DNA of 64,000 nucleotides from Gracilaria vermiculophylla (Eukaryota > Rhodophyta > Florideophyceae > Gracilariales > Gracilariaceae): contig JAHNZQ020003149.1 in assembly GCA_019155205.2 (NCBI GenBank), positions 269,201-333,200 of the forward strand, given 5' to 3'. Under the pieces are notes generated by a model. The model was not told where the DNA came from and made no database searches. It saw only the letters and a program-made list of their open reading frames with translations. Numbering within the stretch: the first letter of the stretch is position 1; each line of letters starts with the position of its first letter. Positions 42,292-53,155 of this stretch are shown piece after piece. Position numbers and translations under genes: made by a program.

Positions 42292-43677
42292 GCGAGCTAC
42301 AAGGGATTACTTTATCTGTAGCGAGCGAGACAGGAGAGATGCATACGACATGGAAAATATGCTACTGTTGGTGAGTGTATATCTGCTGCGTGAGAGCTAA
42401 CGATGCGATTTGAGATAAGGCGCTTTGCGTGTGAACGTGAAGGACGTGGCGAAGGTGTGTGATGGGCGCGACGCGCGCGCAGTAGTGGGATTGCGGGAAA
42501 AGCAGCAATGGGGGAGCTGATTGATGAGAAATGTTGGTGGGCGAAATGAAGGGGAACGCCACACACAGCAGCAGCGCAGTGGTCACCGGCGCGATTGCGG
42601 GCACCGACGGCGGAGCGAGGCTGCGGAACCGGGCACGTTGCGCGTGGCAGGCCGTGACAGCGTGGCAGAAGCTCATGCACTGTACATGTGGAGCATGCGC
42701 ACAGAATCTCAACAGCGCGAAGCGTTCACGATGAAGGTGACGAAGAAGGTCGGCAGAATCTGGCGCGGCGGAGGGCGCGCAGCGGTGCGGCGTTTTGGAC
42801 CATCAATGCGCGCAAAGCCGCGCTCGAACGTGACGCTGGCGCCTCAGCGCGGCTTTCCGACTGGTGGAAATCATGTCGCGGGGCGCACCTTACAGGCGCA
42901 AACCGCACGCGCACTCAGAAGAGCGGCCGGGTGCGATAGATAACGCCAAGTTGTGGACACCCGCCGGCGCGCAGATTCTGGCGGCGCCAATCGCGTCAAG
43001 CGGTGGCTGCGCAGCCGTCACGCGCAGCCGCCAGCCAGCCACGAGCTGGCGCGCCCCGCGCCGCGGGCGGTCGCGCCGAGCGCGACGCCCATCAAAGCGG
43101 CGCAGAATTCGGCTCGGGAGCGGCTGCGCGCGCGCGCGCCGCCGCCGCCGCCGCCGCTGCCGCCGTCGCGGATACGCCCGTCCGATACCCCCCCGGCCTG
43201 CCGCCGGCGGTGGCGCGCGCGTCCGCCGGCGTGAAGCACCGCCCGCGCCAGCACCTCAAATCTATGCACTTGCACGTGTGGCGCGCGCGTGACACGCCTG
43301 CTGCATGTCGCTTCTGCGCTAACACGTGTGCCCAAGTTGCACTTGCTCCGCGCCATATCTTCCACAACAGCTTCCTCTTCCGCCCTTCCTGTTCCTCGTC
43401 CCATACCGCTGCGTCCGAGGCCTCGCTGCTGACTCAACCATCAAAAACGCCGTTTCCATTCTTGTCTGCTTTCTTCATCCCGTCGTAGAAACTCTCTTCT
43501 CGCCCCGCTTGCTCTCTCCCGTCGTCAAAGCTCGCGTACCGCGCCCCCCGCTGTGCGTTTGCCTCCGGTGCTCGCCCTCTGCTTCTGCCCTGCGTTCGGT
43601 GCTGCCCCTCGGCGTCTGGTGTCCACGCCCACGTCCCGCCGCTTTGTTTAGACTCTCTTTCTGTCAAATTCTCTCCC
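42292..43677. other. GC-rich spacer and 5' leader of the F-box gene
   Basis: Long frames exist on both strands (for example 42864-43488), but they are complementary by-products of GC-rich, stop-poor sequence with many CGCG steps. The final 200 bases are pyrimidine rich (CTCTCTTTCTGTC before the ATG) and probably form the 5' leader. Confidence 0.5.
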
Positions 43678-44715
43678 ATGCAGCACGACGACCGTGAGCC
43701 ACGCTCTCCCCCGTTTCACTCCGCGCATGCGCAGCGCGCGTCGCTACACGATTTGCCGCAAGATGTACAGCAGCAGTTGATCTCGCTGCTCAGCCAATCT
43801 GACCAAGCCCATCTTGCCACGTCCTGCCAGTACTTCCACCACTTGGTAACGCCGTTGCTACGTCGCGTGTTCCGCTGCGTCACCTGCCAAGCGCAGCTGT
43901 TCGAGCCCAAGGAGCTTGCGCTGTACGACACCCAACCTTCGTCGCCGAGAAGCACGTTCGGCCCGTCGAGCAAGCTTGCCAAGCGAACGTTCTTTCAACT
44001 GGTTCAACGAACGCCCCCGCGAGATGTCACCAACTTCGGAATGGTGCTGGACCAACGCCGTGGCGCCGCCAACTTTCATGTGCTGCGCCATTTGATGCAG
44101 ACCGTTTACAAGGATGGCCGCTTCCCTCTGCCGCAGCAATTGCAGTGCGTGCAGGCGCTCAGGTGCGCACAGTGCGGTGTGTTTGTGGGCTTTCGGCACA
44201 ATGACGGCAGCGCTGTGCGAGACTTTGTGCACCACGACTTTGTCGAGATGGTGGACTCCAAGGGCCGCCTCATGACGTTGGACGGCCACTACCTCCCACC
44301 GCCGGAAGGAATCGTCAACTGTGCAAACCCCCGCTGTCGAAACGTGTTATTTGAGCGCGACGACATGCTGCCGTGGTCGCATGTGCTGGCCAGCTCCAGA
44401 CTGACGGACATGAACGCGTACCTGGAGTGGGACCACTCCTGGGCTGGCGCCGCCACAGCCGACCAGCCTGCGTTCTTCGTCAAGCGGCTGAGGGAGGGTA
44501 GCGTGAATGTTACAAATATTCGCACGGAGCGCCTTCGGCAAGGAAACATGGTTGTCGGAGATGCGCATTGCTCGCACTGTGACAGTCACATTGGGTGGAA
44601 ATTGCTGTCTGAAGTTGCCGAGGGGGATGTGCTGCACAACTACGACCAGGTAGGGCGCTACGGAATCATCCGCGGGGCCGTTGCGCCCACGGAACCACGC
44701 AACCTGCACATCTGA
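43678..44715 (+). CDS. F-box protein with two Yippee-like zinc domains
   Basis: 345 residues, intact, ATG at 43678. Residues ~23-62 (LHDLPQDVQQQLISLLSQSD...CQYFHHLVTPLL) fit an F-box, the Skp1-binding helix set of SCF ubiquitin ligases. The rest contains two Yippee/CULT-type zinc ribbons: C67xxC70 paired with C163xxC166, and C215-x4-C220 paired with C298xxC301. The latter continues SHIGWKLL and NYDQVGRYGII, the characteristic C-terminal Yippee text. Cereblon uses a related fold to bind ligands or degrons, so a role as SCF substrate receptor is inferred. Cytosolic or nuclear; no signal peptide. The combination of F-box with a double Yippee is not one I know as standard. Confidence 0.75.
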   Translation: MQHDDREPRSPPFHSAHAQRASLHDLPQDVQQQLISLLSQSDQAHLATSCQYFHHLVTPLLRRVFRCVTCQAQLFEPKELALYDTQPSSPRSTFGPSSKLAKRTFFQLVQRTPPRDVTNFGMVLDQRRGAANFHVLRHLMQTVYKDGRFPLPQQLQCVQALRCAQCGVFVGFRHNDGSAVRDFVHHDFVEMVDSKGRLMTLDGHYLPPPEGIVNCANPRCRNVLFERDDMLPWSHVLASSRLTDMNAYLEWDHSWAGAATADQPAFFVKRLREGSVNVTNIRTERLRQGNMVVGDAHCSHCDSHIGWKLLSEVAEGDVLHNYDQVGRYGIIRGAVAPTEPRNLHI

Positions 44716-45303
44716 ACATGAGTTGAAAGAGTATATGTTGTTGTTGTTATATAGTACCATGCGTGGATCGTCATGGTGTTAGACGGTTCATGTTCACACG
44801 CGAATTGCCATTGACGGGGTTAGATTTCGCGACAGCGAAACTGTTGAATACGCGCGGGTCTCGCGGGCAGTCGGAGCGCCTGTGATGTAATTGATGTAAA
44901 GCTAACGAGTGAACGGGAGGGGCTTGAGGGCACAGCGAAGTCGTGGACGGCAGCGTCTGCCGTCTCCCGCTCTGTTGATACACGTTGCTGCGCACCGCAG
45001 CGGTTTGCCACGCACACGTGGCCACCAGGGAAGGATGCGCAGCGCAGCTACCGGCTCCACTGCAGCCGCATAGCATTGAGCCACGGGCAGGCAGCATGGC
45101 AACTATGAGCGCCGTTTCGCGGAACGCGCCGCGGCGATGGGCCTGTGCGAGACATTGCTCACCACACTCGTAAGTGAGTTGAAATTGAGTCCATGCTGCA
45201 CGCAACGATTTAAACAGTAGCTGCTCCAGAAGAAAAGTGTATCGCCCTCGGTCGTCCCACTTCACAATCCCACTCGCGCGCCATCGCCGTCAGCTTCGAA
45301 GCA
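44716..45303. other. Spacer and 5' leader of DHCR7
   Basis: A minus-strand frame (44771-45265) is open but motif-free and lies between two convincing plus-strand genes. A (GTT)n run follows the F-box stop at about 44735. Confidence 0.4.
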
Positions 45304-46617
45304 ATGGCCGAAAAAGGCACCGTCCCCGCCACATCCACATCCCTTGGCGCCTTCTTTCGTACAACGTTCATCCCGCTGGCGCTCATGCTTTTATCGCCAC
45401 CTGCTGTGCTGCTCGTGTGGGTGGTTTGCTACCATTATGAAGGCAACGCGTTGCGCGCGTTATCCAGCCCGGTCGATCAAATTCGCTCCAACTTTCCGCA
45501 CGTCACCGTGCAAGCTGGCGCCATTGTTCTCGCGTTTCTTTTCATGCAGGCGTCTCTGTTGAGATTGGTTCCGGCGTCCACCTTTGTAGCTATTCCAACA
45601 CCAATGGGGAACCGTCCCACGTATCGGTTGAACGGCGTGCGATGTTTCATTGTCACACATGTACTCATTCTCATCGCCTATTCGCGAGGTTTGTTCTCAT
45701 TCGTGCACTTTTACCACGTGTTTGGCGATGTTCTCGCCTTTCTCAATGCTTCTGCGCTAGTGGCGACGGTTGCGCTGTATTTCCGCGGGCTCTACTTTCC
45801 GACAAACTCCGATTCAGGGAAAACTGGTTTCGGGTTTGTGTGGGACATGTGGCAAGGCACGGAGCTGCATCCGGAAATATTCGGTATCAGTCTTAAACAG
45901 CTCATCAACTGTCGTTTCGCTCTGATGGGCTGGAGCGTGGCTGTGGTGGCGTTTGGCGCGAGCCAGTACGAGATGTACGGATACCTATCCAACTCGATGG
46001 TGGTGTCTGCGTTCTTGCAGATGGTGTACATTTTCAAGTTTTTTGTTTGGGAGGCGGGCTACTTCAACTCGGTGGACATCATTCACGACCGCTTCGGTTT
46101 CTACATTTTCTGGGGTTGCTCCGCCTTTCTACCGAGTATCTATACGCTCACGTCCTACTTCCTTACCACCCATGCCGTGCAATGGCCCGTGTGGGCAGCA
46201 GTAGCGATTGCTGCGACCGGCGTTGCAGCGTTGGGTTGTAATTACTGGACTGACTACCAGAGGCAGATGTTCCGCGCCGCGAATGGCAAATGTAAGGTGT
46301 GGGGTCGGACCCCAAAAATCATCGAAGCGACGTACACGACCGGGGACGGAAAGAAGCGACGAAGCCTGTTGTTAGCCAGCGGATGGTGGGGTGTGGCTCG
46401 TCACATCAACTACGTGTTCGAAATCATGCTGGCGCTTTGCTGGAGCTTGCCTGCGGCGCGGAGCGGGGTGATGCCGTACGTGTACGTGAGCTTCCTGACG
46501 ATACTGTTGACGGATCGGGCGTATCGCGACGAGCTGCGGTGCGCGGCCAAGTACGGCAAGTTCTACGACGAGTACTGCAAGTTGGTGCCGTCGAAGATGA
46601 TCCCAGGGGTGTACTGA
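45304..46617 (+). CDS. DHCR7: Sterol delta7-reductase (7-dehydrocholesterol reductase)
   Basis: A multi-pass ER enzyme that reduces the C7-C8 double bond of 7-dehydrocholesterol with NADPH, the last step to cholesterol (DWF5 in plants). 437 residues, the usual family length, no intron. It belongs to the ERG4/ERG24 family: SGWWGVARHINY at 359-370 and TDRAYRDELRCAAKYGKFYDEYC at 403-425, ending in MIPGVY. DHCR7-specific text includes HDRFGFYIFWGCSAFLPSIY (261-280) and TYTTGDGKKRRSLLL before the SGWWG box, where delta14-reductases differ. About nine hydrophobic segments are visible. The ATG at 45304 has a CGAAGCAATGG context. Its substrate-producing partner, SC5D, is on the other side of the F-box gene. 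Confidence 0.93.
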   Translation: MAEKGTVPATSTSLGAFFRTTFIPLALMLLSPPAVLLVWVVCYHYEGNALRALSSPVDQIRSNFPHVTVQAGAIVLAFLFMQASLLRLVPASTFVAIPTPMGNRPTYRLNGVRCFIVTHVLILIAYSRGLFSFVHFYHVFGDVLAFLNASALVATVALYFRGLYFPTNSDSGKTGFGFVWDMWQGTELHPEIFGISLKQLINCRFALMGWSVAVVAFGASQYEMYGYLSNSMVVSAFLQMVYIFKFFVWEAGYFNSVDIIHDRFGFYIFWGCSAFLPSIYTLTSYFLTTHAVQWPVWAAVAIAATGVAALGCNYWTDYQRQMFRAANGKCKVWGRTPKIIEATYTTGDGKKRRSLLLASGWWGVARHINYVFEIMLALCWSLPAARSGVMPYVYVSFLTILLTDRAYRDELRCAAKYGKFYDEYCKLVPSKMIPGVY

Positions 46618-47120
46618 AGTGGCGGCGAGTGCATGCAGATATGCTCGGTGAGCGTGGGGGTGGAACGGCGGGTGGGCGAGCTGGGCAACGGGACAGCTGT
46701 AAATCACATGTAGGCGGACTCGCACGAGAAACTCCCACGCACAAGCCGGGTGCAGTCGCGAGATGGCGGCGGTCAGTGCGCGCGCGCCGCCCAGCGCCTA
46801 CTGGCGACTGCCAGTGGCGTTTGCAGTTGCGCGTTGTGCAAGTGGAAACGCAAGGTGGCGCGCGCGTGCCCACGGCGCGCGGCCTCCAGCTCGCATTACA
46901 GCTCGGTGTAAGATCCCCGCGCCGCAACTGACCGCGTGCCGCAGTAGGTGCCGCCCCTAAAAACTGGCGCGACGGCTGCGCGGTCACCGCCTTTCTCCCG
47001 CCTCCCCACCCGCCGCATCACCCCCTCCGGTTGTGCTCCCCCGCCTCCCCCCCTCGGCGCAACGCAGCGCTCCTTTGCGCTGCTTCTTTCCCCCCCCCTC
47101 CCCCCCCCCCCCCCTTCGCC
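46618..47120. other. Spacer and C-rich 5' leader of the MAP kinase
   Basis: No gene. The last 30 bases before the ATG are almost pure C (about 47090-47114). Confidence 0.5.
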
Positions 47121-49235
47121 ATGGCTGGAAGGGAGCGAGTGCCTGTTGATCGCTATGTCGATCATCGCTACCTCGCGATGAGGGAGGCTGCGCTTCGCTA
47201 TGTCCCCCCTGCGCAGCCCGCCCAACCGCCGCCACACCATCTGCTCCCGTTCTCACAAAAGCCTCCCGATACCTACCTTCATCATGCCCACCAATATCAA
47301 CACCCCCCGCACAGTTACCACCACCCCACCCAGCCCGCCGCCCGCGCCAACCCGCACTCTCACTACTCCTCCAACAACCCCGCCACCCTGCCTTCCTCGC
47401 AGTACCCCGTGCATTCGGCCTACCAGCATCACCATCAACCCCACTTTCCCCACGTAAGTCTGCAGCACCCCGATGTCCTGCGTCAGCAACTGCGGGAGAA
47501 AGAGCGTCAGTATCACGCAGACCTAGTCCAACTGGCCTCTCAGCAGCAAGCCTTCGCCATGGAACAACGTAAAAGAGAACGCGCAAAAGAAGAACGCCTC
47601 AGAAGGCTTCGCGTCATGCGCAAGGAATTCTTCGATGCCCCCCTTGTGGAGCACCGCTACTCTGTCCAGCAGATTATCGGCGAAGGTGCGAGTGGCGTCG
47701 TTTGTAGTGCCTTTGACAGACAATCTCAAGAAAGTGTAGCCGTCAAGCGTATCTCGAGAGGCTTTGAAAAAGTTCCAGTTTCTGTACGAATTCTTCGTGA
47801 GCTCAAGTTTTTACGTCTCCTACGTGGTCACGAGAATATTGTTGAGATTAAGGACATCTTGATGCCTACTTCGGTCAAAGAATTTGATGATGTTTTTGTT
47901 GTGCTAGAGCTCATGCCTACTGATCTCAACCATGTGTTACGCCACAAGACCGAGCTGAGTCCGCTGCACATCCAGTACTTTATGTTCCAGCTCATGCGCG
48001 GACTGTACTTTCTTCACTCTTCGGGTGTATTTCACCGCGACCTCAAGCCCAACAACATTCTTATTGATCAAGATTGTTCATTGCGAATTTGCGACTTTGG
48101 GCTGGCGCGCGCCAACTTTGACAAAGCCCCAGAGAAGGCCTTGTGGACAGATTACGTAGCTACCCGCTGGTACAGGGCTCCGGAACTCATCATGTCCCAC
48201 TACACGTACTCTACGGCCATTGACGTCTGGTCTGCGGGCTGCATTATGGCCGAGATGATTGGCAACGGCAAGCCTCTCTTCCCCGGAAAAGACGGCTACG
48301 ACCAATTGCAGCTTATGACCGAGATCATCGGCTCCCCATCAGAAGAGGCAATATCAAAGGTGCGAAGCCAGCGAGTGAGGGACCATTTCCGTGCGTTGCC
48401 CAGACGAAGTCGCCGTCCGTTTTCGCAGATATTCCCGCACGCAAGCCCAGATGCCTGCTCCTTACTGGAGTGGCTGCTTGAGTTCGATCCGGCTAAGAGG
48501 CCCACTGCCCTTCAGGCTCTCTCGCACCCCTATTTCCGTGAGTTCTTTAACCTCGAAGCCGAGCCAGCCGCGAAGCCGATCTCAGCAGATGAATTTGCGT
48601 TTGAACGGCAAAAGCTCACACCTGACGCAATGCGTCAATTGTTTCTTGAGGAAATTGCTCTGTATCATCCTGAACACGCAAAGGATCTATTGCAGAATCG
48701 AGACAGAAATGGTGGTTACGACATACCAAGTCAGTCAGAGACTTTTGCGAGCGCTATGCGCAGTGTACAGGAAGGCATTGCCCAGCGGAAAACTTCAAGC
48801 ATGCCGAAGGCCAAATTCAAGCCTTTTAGCGAAGCGTATCGGGCGAAACGAGAGGCTGAGAAGTCACACAAGAAGGATGCCGAACAAAATGACACCAACA
48901 TAACGGAAAGGCCTGTTCCGGTCGCTTGTCAAGTGGTGAACGGAGTACAGGTCGGGTCGTCAGCAAGTTGGTATGGCGGCGGTACGCGAAGCGACAGAAG
49001 ATCAATGCACATGGATAGTCGTCCTTCGGAATCCGATCGTACGCCAGAACTCGATTCGATGGCAATCGAAGTTGAAGAAGCATTTGGTATTGTGAGAGTA
49101 TCATCAGGGGGGATTGTTCGTAGAGGTTCATGCGGCCCGCCAGCTGCCTGTCTGCCCAATGGTGCGGGAATGGACAAGGACGTCGGTGCCGGAGCTCACA
49201 TGGTCAACGAGCACGACGTATCGAAATGTCCGTGA
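47121..49235 (+). CDS. MAP kinase, TDY class, with His/Pro-rich N-terminus
   Basis: A Ser/Thr kinase of about 704 residues. The start is placed at the ATG in CGCCATGG (47121); the frame is open further upstream without ATG. Residues ~24-125 are rich in His, Pro, Gln and Tyr, and ~130-180 form a charged helix (LREKERQYHADL...RERAKEERLRRLR). The kinase domain spans ~187-490: GEGASGVV, Lys209 in VAVKRI, Asp307 in HRDLKPNN, DFGLA, and the activation loop LWTDYVATRWYRAPE with Thr343-Asp344-Tyr345. TDY in place of TEY marks the plant/algal group-D MAPKs. The C-terminal 200 residues are polar. It would be phosphorylated at T and Y by a MAPK kinase and act in stress or growth signalling. Confidence 0.92.
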   Translation: MAGRERVPVDRYVDHRYLAMREAALRYVPPAQPAQPPPHHLLPFSQKPPDTYLHHAHQYQHPPHSYHHPTQPAARANPHSHYSSNNPATLPSSQYPVHSAYQHHHQPHFPHVSLQHPDVLRQQLREKERQYHADLVQLASQQQAFAMEQRKRERAKEERLRRLRVMRKEFFDAPLVEHRYSVQQIIGEGASGVVCSAFDRQSQESVAVKRISRGFEKVPVSVRILRELKFLRLLRGHENIVEIKDILMPTSVKEFDDVFVVLELMPTDLNHVLRHKTELSPLHIQYFMFQLMRGLYFLHSSGVFHRDLKPNNILIDQDCSLRICDFGLARANFDKAPEKALWTDYVATRWYRAPELIMSHYTYSTAIDVWSAGCIMAEMIGNGKPLFPGKDGYDQLQLMTEIIGSPSEEAISKVRSQRVRDHFRALPRRSRRPFSQIFPHASPDACSLLEWLLEFDPAKRPTALQALSHPYFREFFNLEAEPAAKPISADEFAFERQKLTPDAMRQLFLEEIALYHPEHAKDLLQNRDRNGGYDIPSQSETFASAMRSVQEGIAQRKTSSMPKAKFKPFSEAYRAKREAEKSHKKDAEQNDTNITERPVPVACQVVNGVQVGSSASWYGGGTRSDRRSMHMDSRPSESDRTPELDSMAIEVEEAFGIVRVSSGGIVRRGSCGPPAACLPNGAGMDKDVGAGAHMVNEHDVSKCP

Positions 49236-52231
49236 CAGAGTTTATCTCGTTAGAGAAGTAGTTTGTATAGCTGTCACATAAAACAATGTTGTACCGTTCG
49301 ACTGAGGATGTTTTGACACGCACGGTCCTACACGCTAGTCGTGAGTCATACGACTGCAGAACTTCATTCCATTACGTCCACAACGTGAATCTCATGTGCC
49401 CAGATGAACATGCTCTCAATTTTAATATTAAACTCCTGGAAGTGTCTATTTTGTTCAAGAAACATTGGCACGGTCAGTACCTTCAGAAAGAGATGAGTTC
49501 AAGCAACTGGAACGAGTGATTCGCACGCACTTTATAGTACCGTATGGCGAATGAGGATGTGTTTTATTCTTAGAAGATGGCGATCACTGTGGACATGTTT
49601 TCCAATCTCGAGACTCCCAGCCTGCCGTTCTCTCCGGTCGGCGGAGATTTTGTGCTAAACATCTACAGAGAGGGTTCCAAATCTATTGATAGGGACCTGC
49701 ATTGGGTATTGTATTTTTGTTTCACGTCGTCCCGACCTGCGTTGGGAAAAAGTTTTTACCCGAAATCCACACCGAGACTTTAGGCATCTAGTTTTTTCTT
49801 TCGGAACTTCATAGCCGAGAAAAAAAGATAATATTTAGTAGTAGAAGCGTTCCACGGAGACATTTTAGTCGCAAGGATCACGTACGGTTATGCTTTAGAA
49901 GTAAGCGAGCGAAGAGCTTCGCTGACGGTGACAGCTTGGATCGTGGCTCTCAGGTCGCATTCAAACCCATGTCGTCCGAAAGAATCGCAGGTCGATCAAA
50001 GAGTATATGATCCCTTCGAAAACTCCCGGCTTGATAAAATGGTAGAAGAAGGGCGCATCTTTCATGTTTTGCCACAATACCATGTGTCACAAACTCTTTC
50101 AATTATGCTTCCATTGTCGCGATGATCGAGGGGGTGGACAGTTGTTGGAATTCTAAAAGCCCTTTGTGATGAAAAAGAAAGAAGCCGTATAGACGGATTG
50201 CATGCGTTCTCAGTCCGCTCAAGGCAAGATGGACAAACACTTCAACATCAGCCGGTTTTTGAAAAGAAACAGACCATAAGAGAAAAATGTCTCCATCGCT
50301 CACGAGCAAATGGCAACCAATGAACTTGAAAGCAAAAACTATGTTCACAGGGTTTTTTCTCAGCTTCGTATTAGTAAACTGATTTTCACCAGAAAGAACA
50401 GAAAATCCACTACCTGAGGCATGAAACTACTGATTATTTCAATAGAAAAGAGGCAACAGGTATCTAATTCTTTGACGAATCTTTCTTATGCCTTGAAACT
50501 CAGAAATTCAATGCCTGTGAACCACATTTTTGATGGAGCACTTGGTGGATTTTCTGAAGCTAAGAACAAATAGTTGCACTCTTCTCAACGGAAAGGGGAG
50601 GCTGGACTGCTTCACTTCATCTTTGATGCTTCCAAAGTTCCTCATATCTTTTGGACAGTTGTTCAATGAAAGTACATGAGTTTTCTTGAAGAGAATCTCC
50701 AGTGTTGTGCAACTCACTTGTCCCCGAGAAAAAAAATCTTCACAAACTTGGAAGAAAGACCTTCCGAAAGTGTTTGGCCGAGAAACACCGGCTTAAAGCA
50801 AACTTGATGCGTTCACTGGTCAGTTCGAATCATGTGTCTCGGTTATACCATATGAAACATGATGGCGATTATTTTTTCTTCCTTTTCCACCGATAAGAAT
50901 CGGGAAAAAAGACGTAGAGTGTGCTTCTCTCTTCTATGCGTTTTTTACTTTGTCCTCTTCGAAATCGATCATCCGAGCGTCGTATTTCTATCTGAGCGAC
51001 AGAGAGTAAACAGACTACAAGAAATCGTGCAATTGAGCCATACTTGTTCACTTGCTGTAACAGGAAAAGCAAAAGGTGCATTCTTCTCGTTCTTCGCAAA
51101 AGCCATCCAGTCTGCTTTGAAATGATTTTTGCTTGTTCCTAATTAGGTCAGAGAAAACTATCAACAAAAATAATAATAATAAAAAAAAAGCATCTGCAAT
51201 CATTCATGCTGATAATTATGAGGTATCTTTCGGCCATCCCATTCAAGACGAAAACGGCTGACCATTGTAATCGCAGGTTCTTCGGTAAGCGATGGTTTTG
51301 AGGCAATGGGCGATTTATACAGAATCGGTGAGTTTCTCCATCCTCCGCGTCAGTCAGGTGGTGAAGGCACAGAGAGTTTTCTGGAAGAGTCGTATTTTCA
51401 ATGCCAGTTCCTCGAATAAAAGAGACGTACCGTATTCCTTTTTCGACTAGAAAACTACCTAATTCAAAATAAATTTTGCTCGAATGCAGCAAAACGAAGA
51501 GAATGACCTCTGACCATCGTGTTGAACTACATTTATTTATTAATCACGCCCATACTCGGAGAAGAGATGACAACTGACCGATTGTCGACAACTTTCGGGG
51601 TGCACTGAGAAAGCCTTTGTGTTGCGAAAAAAATCCCAAGGATTTGTCTATGTCAATCATGCATCATGAATACGAGAGGATACGAAACATTTTGCTGCTT
51701 TGGGAAATGTCTGTTGGACTCTTCCTAATCGCTGGGCCTAGTTTTCGCCATGGCTTGACTCCCAATGGCCCATGTCAGCAACTGAAAAAAAAACATTGTT
51801 CCACGTTCATTGCAAGCGACAGATGGCTGAGGTGATGGCAAAAACTGCGAGAACTTCGAAGCCTAAACAGCCATTTGTCGGCTCCACGACTTGCCCCTAA
51901 GGAATAAAAACATAACAGCCGTTCCACCACAGAGGCAGTGAACGACCCAGCACTTTTCAATTGTGCCCAGCAAGTCTTCCAACCGCCGTGACAGCGACCG
52001 CTACGCAACCACTTTCAACGGTGATATGATCTAAGGTTTTAGGACAAAATAGACACCTCTGGTAGGGTCAAACACGTAGCTTTAGTGTGATCCGATACAC
52101 AACGATTCTCGATGTATGTCCCAGCAGCGAAAAATACTGACCAATATGGCAGTACATTATGAACCGTAAGCGGGGTGGGCGTCGGGAAGTGAAATGCTGC
52201 TCCACGCCCAGGTGGTTACAACTCACTCGTA
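49236..52231. other. 3-kb spacer, moderately AT-rich
   Basis: Only short frames on both strands (longest about 115 codons, 51148-51492 minus), none with motifs or good composition. Base composition is clearly lower in GC than the flanking genes. No repeat shared with the transposon block was noticed. Confidence 0.45.
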
Positions 52232-53155
52232 ATGTTTCACCCGTTGACCATTTACCTGTGCATGACTCTCGTGACATCCCTAATCTTTGTTCAAACTCAG
52301 GGAATAGTTGCAAGATCCGGTTGCGCTCCAGATTCTGAAGTGGAGGAAGCGCTTCATCGGGCAGAGCTGAGTGCCATCCAGTGGCTAGGCGAAAAAGAAG
52401 CGCGAGAATTAATAGAATCGTTGAAAGAAAACGGGAAACGACACTCTGACGGAACTGTTTGTTTCTCGCGTTCTGACTTTCAACATTTCGGGACTCTCGC
52501 AAGTCAACTATATCACGAAGTGGAATCAACGGATAGACAGTTTCGACCGGAGTTCTCTGGCACAGAAAAGGACGAATCGTTGGGGAGCTCTACTCGGTGT
52601 ATTTGTTCAGTGTGTGAGAAATCTCATGAATCTTTTTGCGATCGCAGCTTCACAGCAAAATGCTGCCCTACATTCTGTAGAAACATCTTTTCAGCGATGG
52701 CAGTGGCCGCGCTTTCTGGTGTTGAGGGGAGTGGGCTTGAATCTTGCTGCGATAATGGTAGCAAACCTTGCCCAGTTGCGAAAGCGGACTCCCGAAGATC
52801 AAGGCAGACGAGGGCGAAAGTTACAGAAACGCCGACATTTAACTTTCATCGCAACAATGCACAATCCAACACATTCAAGGATGGAGTAAAGCCAACCGTC
52901 ACACCTGAAGTGGAAAGCACAGTGGGAGGTGAAGGAACTGATTTGGGTGGACAGGACGCAAGCCCAGTGAACGAACTGACCATGGAAGATGTGCGTGGGA
53001 GCAATACTTTGTCACTGGGTCCATCGATATCTCAGCCGAGGCTAGAAGGCGGAAATCCAGCAGAGCATGAAAATTTGGCTCAAGCTGTTGAAGGGACTGA
53101 CCCGTCCGAGGACGACGACATTCCACTTCCAACATCGGAGGTAGATGTCTTCTAG
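52232..53155 (+). CDS. Secreted Cys-rich protein, unknown
   Basis: 307 residues. A clear signal peptide is at 1-24 (hydrophobic TIYLCMTLVTSLIFV followed by QTQG). After a helical, charged stretch (33-70) comes a Cys cluster, CICSVCEKSHESFC then CC and C (residues 123-149), and a second small one, SCCDNGSKPC (171-180). The C-terminal 125 residues are Thr/Glu/Asp/Gly/Pro rich and likely disordered, ending PSEDDDIPLPTSEVDVF. No transmembrane anchor after the signal. I recognise no family. An extracellular or endomembrane, disulfide-bonded protein is inferred. Confidence 0.65.
   Translation: MFHPLTIYLCMTLVTSLIFVQTQGIVARSGCAPDSEVEEALHRAELSAIQWLGEKEARELIESLKENGKRHSDGTVCFSRSDFQHFGTLASQLYHEVESTDRQFRPEFSGTEKDESLGSSTRCICSVCEKSHESFCDRSFTAKCCPTFCRNIFSAMAVAALSGVEGSGLESCCDNGSKPCPVAKADSRRSRQTRAKVTETPTFNFHRNNAQSNTFKDGVKPTVTPEVESTVGGEGTDLGGQDASPVNELTMEDVRGSNTLSLGPSISQPRLEGGNPAEHENLAQAVEGTDPSEDDDIPLPTSEVDVF

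Noticed and set aside
42312..43697. Several overlapping frames of 80-160 codons left of the F-box gene
   Set aside because: Present on both strands in stop-poor, CG-rich sequence without any recognisable domain.
44771..45265. A 164-codon minus-strand frame between the F-box gene and DHCR7
   Set aside because: No motif, odd composition, and it covers the probable leader of DHCR7.
50103..51492. Short frames in the 49-52 kb spacer
   Set aside because: All under about 115 codons, on alternating strands, with no motif or plausible start context.
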